A DNA stretch of 6,775 bases from Desulfatitalea sp. (GCA_013041835.1 JABDRH010000217.1:1-6775), one strand, 5' to 3'; positions 1-6,177 are shown, numbered from the stretch's first letter. Notes: generated by a model from the letters alone, not told the origin. Numbers and translations: made by a program.

Positions 1-687
1 TCCCAGCGCAAACAACTGCCGGAAAAAGCGGGTGGTGCCGGCGCGGCCGGGAAACTGGGCCTGGACGGCCGCTTTTTCATAGCCGAAGCCCGGGGCGATG
101 GTCATGCCTTCCACGCCCAGGGAAGCGACGAAATCAAGGAAACGGGCCGCCCTTTGCGGTGTTTCGCCATCGTAAAAGGTCGTATTCGTGGTCACCCGGA
201 ACCCTTTGGACCGAAGCATGCGAATGGCTGTCACGGCCGTGTCGAATACCCCTTGCCGGCCGACCAGGGCATCATGGCGTTCACGCAAGCCGTCGAGATG
301 AATGTTGAAGGTCAGATAGCTCGACGGCTGAAAATCCGCGATGCGGTCGTTCATGCACAATGCATTGGTGCACAGGTAGACAAATCTTTTGCGCGCCACA
401 AGCGCATCTGCGATGCGATGGATGCCGGGATGCAGCAGCGGTTCGCCGCCGGCGATGGAGACGACCGGCGCCCCGCACGATTCGGCGGCTGCCACGCATG
501 CGTCCGGCGCCATCCGCTTGGCCAGGGTTTCGGGGGAATGGGCGATCTTGCCGCACCCGATGCATCGCAGGTTGCATTGAAACAACGGTTCCAGCATGAG
601 CACCAGGGGCGGGCGTCGCCGCCCTTTGAGCACCTGTTTCATGAGGTACATGCCAATGCGCAGTTTTTGGATGGCTGGAATGCTCAA
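1..687 (-). CDS. hpnH: HpnH, hopanoid radical SAM adenosylhopene synthase (3' end cut by the window)
   Basis: HpnH adds the 5'-deoxyadenosyl group of S-adenosylmethionine to hopene, giving adenosylhopane, the precursor of side-chain-extended hopanoids. The visible 229 residues run from the N-terminus to the left edge; family members usually have about 330-380. Seen directly: a radical SAM cluster motif CNLRCIGC (Cys38, Cys42, Cys45) right after LVLMLEPLFQ, an SAM-binding GGEP at 80-83, CTNA at 106-109, HLDG at 130-133 and an APGFGYEKA segment near 198-206. These match HpnH closely in order and wording. I chose the TTG at 687-685 because its reading (M)SIPAIQKLRIG lines up with the usual M(A/S)(V/I)P start and because GAGG at 699-696 sits 8 bases upstream. 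In-frame ATGs at 759 and 783 would add 24 or 32 residues with no family resemblance and have weak binding sites. It is the third gene of ispA-squalene synthase-hpnH. Family call firm; exact start moderately sure. Confidence 0.9.
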   Translation of the reverse strand, partial: MSIPAIQKLRIGMYLMKQVLKGRRRPPLVLMLEPLFQCNLRCIGCGKIAHSPETLAKRMAPDACVAAAESCGAPVVSIAGGEPLLHPGIHRIADALVARKRFVYLCTNALCMNDRIADFQPSSYLTFNIHLDGLRERHDALVGRQGVFDTAVTAIRMLRSKGFRVTTNTTFYDGETPQRAARFLDFVASLGVEGMTIAPGFGYEKAAVQAQFPGRAGTTRFFRQLFALG

Positions 688-695
688 ACCGTTGG

Positions 696-699
696 CCTC
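696..699 (-). promoter_or_regulatory. Ribosome binding site deciding the hpnH TTG start
   Basis: On the minus strand the sequence TTGAGGCCAACGGTTG places GAGG 8 bases before a TTG codon. The ATGs at 783 and 759 lack a comparable purine run at a suitable distance. Together with alignment to the HpnH family start, this supports TTG at 687. Confidence 0.5.
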
Positions 700-795
700 A
701 AGATGTCCAAAGACAGTATTGGGTGTGGTGCATGGGGCTCTCTGTGCTGCGGATGGCATTGATTCTCGCTGATCCAGCCGCATTGCCAAACAGGG

Positions 796-1896
796 TTATC
801 GTTGTGGGTCAGCCGACATTTGTTCCGGCAGACGCACCGAATCGGGCCGGCCGGTCGTCGCCTTGTCGACGGACAATGGCAGGCCGCGGGTTGCCATCTG
901 AAAAAAGAGCTTCAACATCACGTCGTTGTGGATGCAGGCATTGGTGATCGCCAGGATGGCGCCGGTTCGTTCCCTGGAAATCTTGATATCCCGGCTGCAG
1001 GTATAGTCGCGTTTACGGTTGATCTTTTTCAATGTAAAAATCGCCAGGCCGATGGCCCACAAACAAAATTTGCGGATACCGGTTTCAGATCGCGGCAGAA
1101 GCAGGCTGTACGCCAAGGCGTTGCGCAGATGACCGTGGGCCACGCCGATCAAAGCGCCGAGACCCTGCCCGAAACAAGGGTCGAAGCAATGCGGGCTCAG
1201 CGACGCCAGGTCGAACCCCGATTGCCGAAACAGATCCTTTGGCAGCCAACACACGCCGCGCGCTTTGTCTTCCCAAAGGTCCTTGATGATGTTGGTCATC
1301 TGCAGCCCCTGACCAAAAGAGGCGGCCAGAAGAACCATGTTATTCTTCCGCGCGGCGATTGCTTCCGAGTAAGCGCAAAACAGACGGGTCAGCATGTCGC
1401 CCACCACACCGGCGACGTAGTAGCAGTATTCATTCATCTGGGCGAGGGTCTCGAGCCCGTTGAAATTCTGCTTCTTCTGAAATTCGAGCATGCCGCGGGA
1501 CATGGTCCGTGCGCACAAATGGATGGCCTGCCGCTGCGCGTCACTCAGGCTGAAAAACGTGTGCATCACATCCGAAGTGCGGCGGACCAGCTCGTGCTCG
1601 GCCGGCAGCGTGCGCGCCGAAAGCAATGGATGGAGCGCCCCGGCAAACTTGTCCGCCGGCAGCGTGCCGTCGATGACCTGGCCGAATTGATCGAAGAAGA
1701 TCCGCTTCTGATCGATGGAAAGCTGCGTCTCGTCTTCGATGGTATCCACAATTCGGCAGATCAGATAGGCGTTGGTGACCGGCTTGATCAGTCCTTCAGG
1801 CAGTTGCGGGATGGTCAATGCGAATGACCTGGAAACTTGTTGGAGCAGTCGGGACTCGATGCCGTGGATCGATGTCGTCATTCCCGAATCGGTCAT
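796..1896 (-). CDS. sqs: Squalene synthase (farnesyl-diphosphate farnesyltransferase), one-step type
   Basis: Predicted to join two farnesyl diphosphates head-to-head via presqualene diphosphate and reduce the product to squalene. At 366 residues it is longer than the HpnC/HpnD half-enzymes (about 280-300) and close to one-step squalene synthases. Visible motifs: SRSFALTIPQLP (22-33); first Asp-rich motif DTIED (51-55); YCYYVAGVVG (157-166), which is the squalene synthase form rather than the phytoene synthase YCYRVAG form; second Asp-rich motif NIIKDLWED (202-210); and a C-terminal KFCLWAIGLAIFTL...VKIR-like stretch (276-308, ending DIKISR) typical of squalene synthases. No clear C-terminal membrane anchor follows, and the tail from about 340 is polar. 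The start at 1896 has AAGGA 9 bases upstream; a second ATG five codons in is less well placed. It lies between ispA (its substrate supplier) and hpnH. A phytoene or dehydrosqualene synthase is the main alternative, less likely from the motifs and context. Confidence 0.88.
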   Translation of the reverse strand: MTDSGMTTSIHGIESRLLQQVSRSFALTIPQLPEGLIKPVTNAYLICRIVDTIEDETQLSIDQKRIFFDQFGQVIDGTLPADKFAGALHPLLSARTLPAEHELVRRTSDVMHTFFSLSDAQRQAIHLCARTMSRGMLEFQKKQNFNGLETLAQMNEYCYYVAGVVGDMLTRLFCAYSEAIAARKNNMVLLAASFGQGLQMTNIIKDLWEDKARGVCWLPKDLFRQSGFDLASLSPHCFDPCFGQGLGALIGVAHGHLRNALAYSLLLPRSETGIRKFCLWAIGLAIFTLKKINRKRDYTCSRDIKISRERTGAILAITNACIHNDVMLKLFFQMATRGLPLSVDKATTGRPDSVRLPEQMSADPQR

Positions 1897-1959
1897 ATTT
1901 CATCATCCTTGTTTCAATCTGGCGCATCTTGCGTGTCTTTGCGCTAAGTCTACGGCGTT

Positions 1960-1995
1960 ACATCCACCGACACCCTGATATGCACCGGTGGATGT
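1960..1995. repeat. Inverted repeat (hairpin) in the ispA-squalene synthase gap
   Basis: The 157-base gap between ispA and the squalene synthase gene holds a perfect 10-bp inverted repeat, ACATCCACCG at 1960-1969 and CGGTGGATGT at 1986-1995, around a 16-base loop. In the minus-strand transcript it would form a stable stem between the two coding regions. No T-run follows on either strand, so it is not a standard Rho-independent terminator. It could be an mRNA-processing or stability element, or a protein-binding site. I see no gene in the rest of the gap. Confidence 0.5.
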
Positions 1996-2053
1996 GCCTT
2001 GCGGACGCACCCAAATCCGGCGCAATGTAGTGGCATTCGCTTTCGCCTGCATC

Positions 2054-2944
2054 CTAACGATTTCGTTCAATGATATAAGCTGCAATGGCCCTCAGCGGGT
2101 CGGCGCGAAGGTCAAAGGGCGTGAGCGCCTGAAGGGCGCGCGCCACCAGGTCGCGCGCAAACGCCTTGGACGCTTCCAATCCGATGACCGACGGGTAGGT
2201 GCTCTTGCCCTTGATTTCGTCGGTGCCGACGCTTTTGCCCGTGGTTTCAGGATCGCCTTCCACATTGAGGATGTCATCTTTGACCTGAAAGGCCAGGCCG
2301 ATGGCGGCGGCATACGTTTCGAGCCCATCGATCTGCCCGGAATGCCCCCCTCCGAGCAAGGCGCCGGCATGAACCGCGGCTGAAATCAACGCTCCGGTTT
2401 TCAGGGCGTGCAGCGCTTCCAGCGCCTGCCGGTCCAGTGTCGTAAATTGGGCCGCCATATCACGCATCTGGCCTTCGACCATGCCCTGGCCACCGGCCGA
2501 ACAGGCGATGCGTTGGGTCACCGCCAGCCATTCCGGCGCACGGGACGGGTCGGCAAAACGCGGGTCGGAAAGCAATTGAAACGCCATGGTCAACAACGCA
2601 TCCCCGGCCAGAACGGCCGTGGCCTCATCGAATTGCACATGGCAGGTCGGCTTTCCCCGGCGCAGGGCATCATCGTCCATGGCCGGCAAATCGTCATGAA
2701 TCAGGGAATAGGTATGAATCATTTCAAGGGCGCAGGCAGCCGGCAGAACATCCCGGCAGGTTCCGCCCACGGCTTCGGCGGCGGCCCCGCAAAGAACCGG
2801 CCGGAGCCGCTTGCCACCGGCCATCAAGGCGTAGCGCATGGCGTCGCGCAACCGGCCCGCGGGCATCGCCTGTTCAAACCAGGTGTTCAAAAAGTGATCG
2901 ATCCGCCGACGCTGAGCCTCCAAGTAGGTTGAAAGGTCAAACAT
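2054..2944 (-). CDS. ispA: Farnesyl diphosphate synthase (IspA-type polyprenyl synthetase)
   Basis: A cytoplasmic trans-prenyltransferase that condenses dimethylallyl diphosphate with isopentenyl diphosphate to geranyl and then farnesyl diphosphate (FPP). At 296 residues it is the usual IspA length. Visible features: GGKRLRP (43-49), which binds isopentenyl diphosphate; the first Asp-rich motif DDLPAMDDD (84-92) followed by LRRGKPTCH; GQGMVEGQ (152-159); KTGALI (182-187); and the second motif FQVKDDILN (219-227) followed by GKSTYPS. The fifth residue before the first motif is Tyr79; an aromatic residue there limits product length to C15 in bacterial FPP synthases, so FPP rather than geranylgeranyl diphosphate is the likely product. 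The second motif ends in Asn227 rather than Asp. The ATG at 2944 has AGGGA 8 bases upstream. It is the first gene of the minus-strand hopanoid set and feeds the squalene synthase. General isoprenoid supply (quinones, undecaprenyl phosphate) is also plausible. Confidence 0.93.
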   Translation of the reverse strand: MFDLSTYLEAQRRRIDHFLNTWFEQAMPAGRLRDAMRYALMAGGKRLRPVLCGAAAEAVGGTCRDVLPAACALEMIHTYSLIHDDLPAMDDDALRRGKPTCHVQFDEATAVLAGDALLTMAFQLLSDPRFADPSRAPEWLAVTQRIACSAGGQGMVEGQMRDMAAQFTTLDRQALEALHALKTGALISAAVHAGALLGGGHSGQIDGLETYAAAIGLAFQVKDDILNVEGDPETTGKSVGTDEIKGKSTYPSVIGLEASKAFARDLVARALQALTPFDLRADPLRAIAAYIIERNR

Positions 2945-3158
2945 TTAATTGATCCCTAAAAAGTTTGCACCAGAAACGCCAAACGAATACCCGGCGGCAG
3001 GACTCTTTTTTTATATATAGCGGCGATCGTCAACATAAAAATGGGGCATAAGGCAAGTCCGAAGCCCAAAAGGGAGACCCAATCCAAGACACTCACAGCG
3101 GCAACAAAAGGACAAGGGCCGTCTGAATGACCCGTCCCCTGCATTTTCCCCCAACACG

Positions 3159-3182
3159 AAATAGACCCATTTAGGGCTATTT
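3159..3182. repeat. Imperfect inverted repeat with short loop
   Basis: AAATAG-A-CCC (3159-3168) pairs with GGG-CTATTT (3174-3182) around a five-base loop, with one unpaired A. It would form a nine-pair stem in RNA of either strand. A TTTT run (3180-3183) overlaps the right arm, so it might be a weak terminator on the plus strand, but no plus-strand gene precedes it. Function unknown. Confidence 0.3.
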
Positions 3183-3296
3183 TCCTTGGATTGTCAAGTT
3201 GGTGCTTTGCACGCTATCGCTTGATTCGGTATGGCGATTTGGGGTACGACACCGGTTGTTTCGCAAACCTTGCACATGCCGCTCCACCTGACATTG

Positions 3297-3304
3297 AAAG
3301 GAGG
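3297..3304 (+). promoter_or_regulatory. Strong Shine-Dalgarno deciding the start of the coiled-coil gene
   Basis: AAAGGAGG lies 4 bases before the ATG at 3309. In-frame ATGs upstream at 3231 and 3276 have no such site and would add residues unlike the charged coiled-coil body, so the start is set at 3309. Confidence 0.8.
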
Positions 3305-3308
3305 CCCC

Positions 3309-4385
3309 ATGGACACCCCGCGGGATGAGATTCCCAAGATCACCCAGGCGAATACCAAGAAAGAGATGCTCGATGCCTATAATAAACTGGCCAAGCAAAT
3401 CCAGGTGCAAGCCAAGGCTGAGCTGAAACCGGAAAAGGTCAAGGAAGAGCGCCAGGCGATGGAAACAGCAAAGGCCGCCGAGACCATTGCGTCGGATTCG
3501 GCCCGCAAGCTGTTGGGTGATCTGAAGCTATCCATCGACAAGGAGCTCTCCGAGCTGGCCCTGAAGATGGAGACGCAAATCGGCCGTTACAAGCAGCTCA
3601 AGGCCGCCATTGACCTGAAGGACAAAGAGTTCCAGGAGATCATTGAAATAGAGCGAAACGCCCATACCCTGGCGGCCCTGCTCGAATCCCAAAAGCAAAA
3701 ACGATTGGCATTTGAAACTGAAATGGCTGAGCGAAAGGCCGAACTTGAGGCCGAGATGCGCCAGACCCGCACCCTGTGGGAGCATGAAAAACAACAGGTC
3801 CAAGACGCCCTGAAAGAGCAGAAACAAATCGAGGATAAAAATCGAAAGCGTGAAAAGGAAGAGTACGAGTACACCTTCAACAGGGAGAAAGCACTGGAGA
3901 AGGCCAAGCTCAACGACGAACTGGAGACTCTGGCCAAGGAGATTCAAAAAAAGCAGACGGCGTTTGACCAGCAAGTGGCTGATACGGAAACCCGGCTGGC
4001 GCAGCGAGAACGGGATGTGGCCGATCGGGAACAGCACGTAGATGGCTTGGAAGCCAAAGTAGCAGCTTTTCCCAAAGAGTTGGAGGCCCAGGTGGCTCAG
4101 ACCGTCAAGACTGCCGTGGATGCGGTGAAAAGCGAGAGCGTCAAGAATGAGCAACTGCTCAAAAAGGGGTTCGAAGGAGAGAAGAATGTGCTGCAAACCC
4201 GCATCGACGCTCTGGAACAAACGGTCGAGGCCCAAAAGCAGCAAATTGTCACCCTGTCCCAGCAACTGGAGAAGGCGTACGAAAAGGTCCAGGATATTGC
4301 CGTGAAGGCGGTTTCCCGCGCCGCATCAGCTTCGAGCAGCGGCAGCCACCGCAATGCGCCATCGGTGCAGGGGGACAATGGGTAG
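3309..4385 (+). CDS. Uncharacterised long coiled-coil protein
   Basis: Function not recognised. The 358-residue product has no signal peptide, no membrane segment and no cysteine, so it is probably cytoplasmic. Layout: a short N-terminal segment with TKKEMLDAYNKLAKQ (16-30); an amphipathic helix region with LLGDLKLSIDKELSEL (68-83); then nearly continuous Lys/Glu/Gln-rich heptad-like helix from about 85 to 335, including NAHTLAALLESQ (117-128), a single Trp in LWEHEKQQ (156-163), EEYEYTFNREKALEKAK (184-200) and a probable hinge at AAFPKELEAQV (252-262). It ends with LEKAYEKVQDIAVKAV (320-335) and a disordered Ser/Asn/Gly tail. From memory, similar coiled-coil proteins with a TKxExLxAYxxL start and a Q(D/E)xAxKA end recur in bacteria without known function; I could not check this. 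It is divergent from ispA and 108 bases upstream of the metal-transport operon, which has its own candidate promoter, so a functional link to either is not shown. The start is fixed by AAAGGAGG. Confidence 0.8.
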   Translation: MDTPRDEIPKITQANTKKEMLDAYNKLAKQIQVQAKAELKPEKVKEERQAMETAKAAETIASDSARKLLGDLKLSIDKELSELALKMETQIGRYKQLKAAIDLKDKEFQEIIEIERNAHTLAALLESQKQKRLAFETEMAERKAELEAEMRQTRTLWEHEKQQVQDALKEQKQIEDKNRKREKEEYEYTFNREKALEKAKLNDELETLAKEIQKKQTAFDQQVADTETRLAQRERDVADREQHVDGLEAKVAAFPKELEAQVAQTVKTAVDAVKSESVKNEQLLKKGFEGEKNVLQTRIDALEQTVEAQKQQIVTLSQQLEKAYEKVQDIAVKAVSRAASASSSGSHRNAPSVQGDNG

Positions 4386-4414
4386 TAAGGACCTCGCGGA
4401 GAGGGGCAATTGGG

Positions 4415-4472
4415 ATTGCATGTCACCGGGGGATGCAATATAGTTGCACCGCGTTTTCAATCGATTGCACCG
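4415..4472 (+). promoter_or_regulatory. Candidate promoter and metalloregulator (Zur/Fur-type) operator of the znu operon
   Basis: A TTGCAT box (4416-4421) and TATAGT (4439-4444), 17 bases apart, make a plausible sigma70 promoter. The -10 matches 5 of 6 consensus bases; the -35 only 3 of 6. The -10 sits inside a palindrome, TGCAA-TATAG-TTGCA at 4434-4448. The left arm also pairs with ATTGCAT at 4415-4421. TTGCACCG occurs at 4444-4451 and again at 4465-4472, 21 bases apart (about two helical turns), and CAATCGATTG (4458-4467) is a further perfect palindrome. A dyad covering the -10 of a znu-type operon fits repression by a Fur-family regulator such as Zur when metal is plentiful. The sequence shows the repeats; the regulator's identity is inference, and no such regulator gene is in the window. 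Confidence 0.5.
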
Positions 4473-4493
4473 AATGCCGAGGAAATCCCGACC

Positions 4494-5381
4494 ATGCGCA
4501 CCCTGTTGAATATTATCACATTCTTATTATTATTGGCCTGGCCGGGGTCCGGCTGGTCCGGAAACGGCATTCCCGTATTCGTCAGCATTGTTCCCCAGAA
4601 ATACTTCGTGCAACAAATTGGCGCCGGCCGGGTGGATGTGCATGTAATGGTCCGGCCGGGCGCCAGCCCGGCCACCTACGAACCCAAACCCCGCCAAATG
4701 GCCGATCTGGCGCGCGCCCGGCTTTTTTTTGCCATCGGCGTGCCTTTTGAAGACAGGTGGTTGGACAAGATCGCCGCGGCCAATCCGAACTTGAAGGTGA
4801 TTCACACGGATGCCGGCATCGAAAAGCATCCCATAAGCGACCACCTTCATGAAAAGGCGACCGAAGCACACGGAGCCACCCATGTCGCCCACGACGGTTT
4901 CGACCCGCACATTTGGCTGGCCCCGGATTTGGTTGAACACCAGGCACGGTCCATTTCGGCTGCATTACAACAGATCGATCCGTCCCATGCCACCGTGTAT
5001 GAAACCAATTTTCAGCGTTTTGCCGCCCAAATAGACACTTTGGATGCCGAATTGAACCAGGCATTTGCCGGGAAGCAAGGCCGGCGGTTCATGGTGTTCC
5101 ATCCATCCTGGGGTTATTTTGCCAGGGCTTACGGTCTGACCCAGGTGCCTGTCGAGATCGACGGCAAGACACCCAAACCCGCCCAGTTGAAACAACTGAT
5201 CGAACTTGCCAAGGCTGAAGACATCCGCATCATCTTCGTTCAACCCCAGTTCTCCACCAAGAGCGCCAACCTGGTGGCCAAAGCCATCGGCGGTGACGTG
5301 GTGGCGGCCGATCCGTTGGCCGCCGACTGGCCGGGCAACCTGCGCCGGGTGGCCGATCAATTCAAAGCCGCGCTGCGGTAG
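4494..5381 (+). CDS. znuA: Periplasmic zinc/manganese-binding protein of an ABC importer (ZnuA/TroA family)
   Basis: Cluster A-I substrate-binding protein that captures a divalent metal, most likely Zn2+, in the periplasm and passes it to the ZnuB-type permease. From the ATG at 4494 it has 295 residues, a normal length. Residues 1 to about 22 are a signal peptide (MRT, then hydrophobic LLNIITFLLLLAW, then small residues); there is no lipobox Cys. GAGG lies 11 bases upstream of the ATG. Earlier in-frame TTG codons would place the signal peptide internally. Conserved landmarks: PGASPATYEPKPRQM (55-69), IGVPFEDRWL (81-90), DPHIWLAP (137-144, His139), FHPSWGYFARAYGL (202-215, His203), EIDGKTPKP (221-229) and ADPLAADW (272-279, Asp273). 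A loop at about 104-139 holds eight His, typical of zinc-specific members. At position 60, where relatives usually have the first ligand His (PHxYEP), there is Ala. First gene of the operon; Mn2+ or Fe2+ specificity cannot be excluded. Confidence 0.9.
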   Translation: MRTLLNIITFLLLLAWPGSGWSGNGIPVFVSIVPQKYFVQQIGAGRVDVHVMVRPGASPATYEPKPRQMADLARARLFFAIGVPFEDRWLDKIAAANPNLKVIHTDAGIEKHPISDHLHEKATEAHGATHVAHDGFDPHIWLAPDLVEHQARSISAALQQIDPSHATVYETNFQRFAAQIDTLDAELNQAFAGKQGRRFMVFHPSWGYFARAYGLTQVPVEIDGKTPKPAQLKQLIELAKAEDIRIIFVQPQFSTKSANLVAKAIGGDVVAADPLAADWPGNLRRVADQFKAALR

Positions 5382-5391
5382 AAAGCTGAAC

Positions 5392-6177
5392 ATGGGCCAA
5401 TCCATCATCGACCTTGATAATGTCACTTTCTCCCACGGCGGCGAAACCGTTCTTGAGGCGGTGCGATTCGAAATTCCCCCAGGCGATTTTGTCGCTTTGA
5501 TCGGTCCCAACGGTGGTGGGAAAACCACCCTGTTGCGCTTGATGCTCGGCCTATTGCAGCCGGACAAGGGGATGATACGGATCATGGGCCGAACGCCGGC
5601 CAAAGCCTCGCCGGCCATCGGGTATGTGCCTCAGAATGTGCATCTGAACATCCGTTTTCCCATCACCGCCCTGGATGTGGTGTTGATGGGCAAACTCAAT
5701 CCCCGGAAGCGCTGGGCGCGCCGTTCCGCGACCCATCGACCGGAAGCGCTCGCGGCGCTCGCGCTGATGGGCATGGCGGATCACGCCCATAAGCGCATCG
5801 GCGATCTGTCCGGTGGCCAGCGTCAGCGGGTCTTCATTGCCCGCGCCCTGGTCATCCAACCCCAACTGCTGCTGCTCGATGAACCCACCGCGGGTATCGA
5901 CACCAAAGGACAGGCGGATTTCTACACCACGCTCCAAGCGCTCAATCGCGACATCACCATTGTCGTGGTGAGCCACGACTTTTTGGCGATTTCCCGGTAC
6001 ATCAAATCGGTGGCCTGCGTCAACCGGCGCGTGCATTACCACAACCAGGCCGAAATCACGGGTGAAATGCTCGAAACCATGTATCCTTGCACGGCCGAAG
6101 AGGTGTGCCCGGTGGAACTGGTGGCCCACGGCCTGCCGCACCGGGTGCTGATGCCGCACCAGGAGCAAGAGAAATGA
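5392..6177 (+). CDS. znuC: ATPase subunit of the zinc/manganese ABC importer
   Basis: Cytoplasmic nucleotide-binding subunit that powers metal uptake by ATP hydrolysis. From ATG 5392 it has 261 residues, normal for ZnuC. ABC motifs in order: Walker A GPNGGGKTT (38-46), Q-loop Gln81 in GYVPQNVH, signature LSGGQRQR (139-146), Walker B LLLLDEP (159-165, catalytic Glu164), D-loop GID (168-170) and switch His195 in VVSHDF. The C-terminal extension after about 225 contains YPC...CPVELVAHGLPHRVL, with Cys and His residues seen in metal-type ABC ATPases. The ATG lies 10 bases after the znuA stop, with a weak GAAAG binding site overlapping that stop region, suggesting coupled translation. A longer open frame exists upstream (to 5206) but overlaps znuA and encodes nothing like an ABC protein. 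All catalytic motifs look intact. Confidence 0.94.
   Translation: MGQSIIDLDNVTFSHGGETVLEAVRFEIPPGDFVALIGPNGGGKTTLLRLMLGLLQPDKGMIRIMGRTPAKASPAIGYVPQNVHLNIRFPITALDVVLMGKLNPRKRWARRSATHRPEALAALALMGMADHAHKRIGDLSGGQRQRVFIARALVIQPQLLLLDEPTAGIDTKGQADFYTTLQALNRDITIVVVSHDFLAISRYIKSVACVNRRVHYHNQAEITGEMLETMYPCTAEEVCPVELVAHGLPHRVLMPHQEQEK

Larger units (their letters stand above)
2945..3308. other. Divergent intergenic region between ispA and the coiled-coil gene
   Basis: These 364 bases separate two divergently transcribed genes and should hold both promoters. The clearest local features are an AT-rich island (TTTTTTTATATATA at 3005-3018), an imperfect inverted repeat at 3159-3182, and the Shine-Dalgarno of the plus-strand gene near 3297-3304. 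I found no convincing sigma70 or sigma54 promoter for either direction; weak matches exist but none has both boxes good. A minus-strand open frame at 3144-2956 (62 codons, one hydrophobic stretch) lies here but lacks enough support to be called a gene. Confidence 0.6.

Noticed and set aside
154..762. Plus-strand open frame (202 codons) opposite hpnH
   Set aside because: The minus strand carries an intact HpnH reading with the radical SAM cysteines; the plus-strand translation resembles no protein and has no good ribosome binding site.
802..1827. Long plus-strand open frame (341 codons) opposite the squalene synthase
   Set aside because: Its translation shows no family motifs, and the minus strand encodes a clear squalene synthase with all catalytic motifs. 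It is an antisense shadow of GC-rich coding DNA.
2408..2932. Plus-strand open frame (174 codons) opposite ispA
   Set aside because: Antisense to the conserved polyprenyl synthetase region; its translation has no recognisable domain.
3005..3018. TTTTTTTATATATA as a Rho-independent terminator
   Set aside because: No stable stem precedes the T-run on the plus strand, and no plus-strand gene ends there. It is noted only as an AT-rich island.
3528..4265. Minus-strand open frame (245 codons) opposite the coiled-coil gene
   Set aside because: The Leu/Phe-rich translation is what the complement of Lys/Glu/Gln codons gives. The plus strand has a strong Shine-Dalgarno and a coherent protein.
4415..4439. 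ATTGCAT...ATGCAAT as a terminator of the coiled-coil gene
   Set aside because: The arms could form a 7-bp stem, but no T-run follows and the arms coincide with the TTGCA operator-like repeats, so a regulatory DNA site is the better reading.
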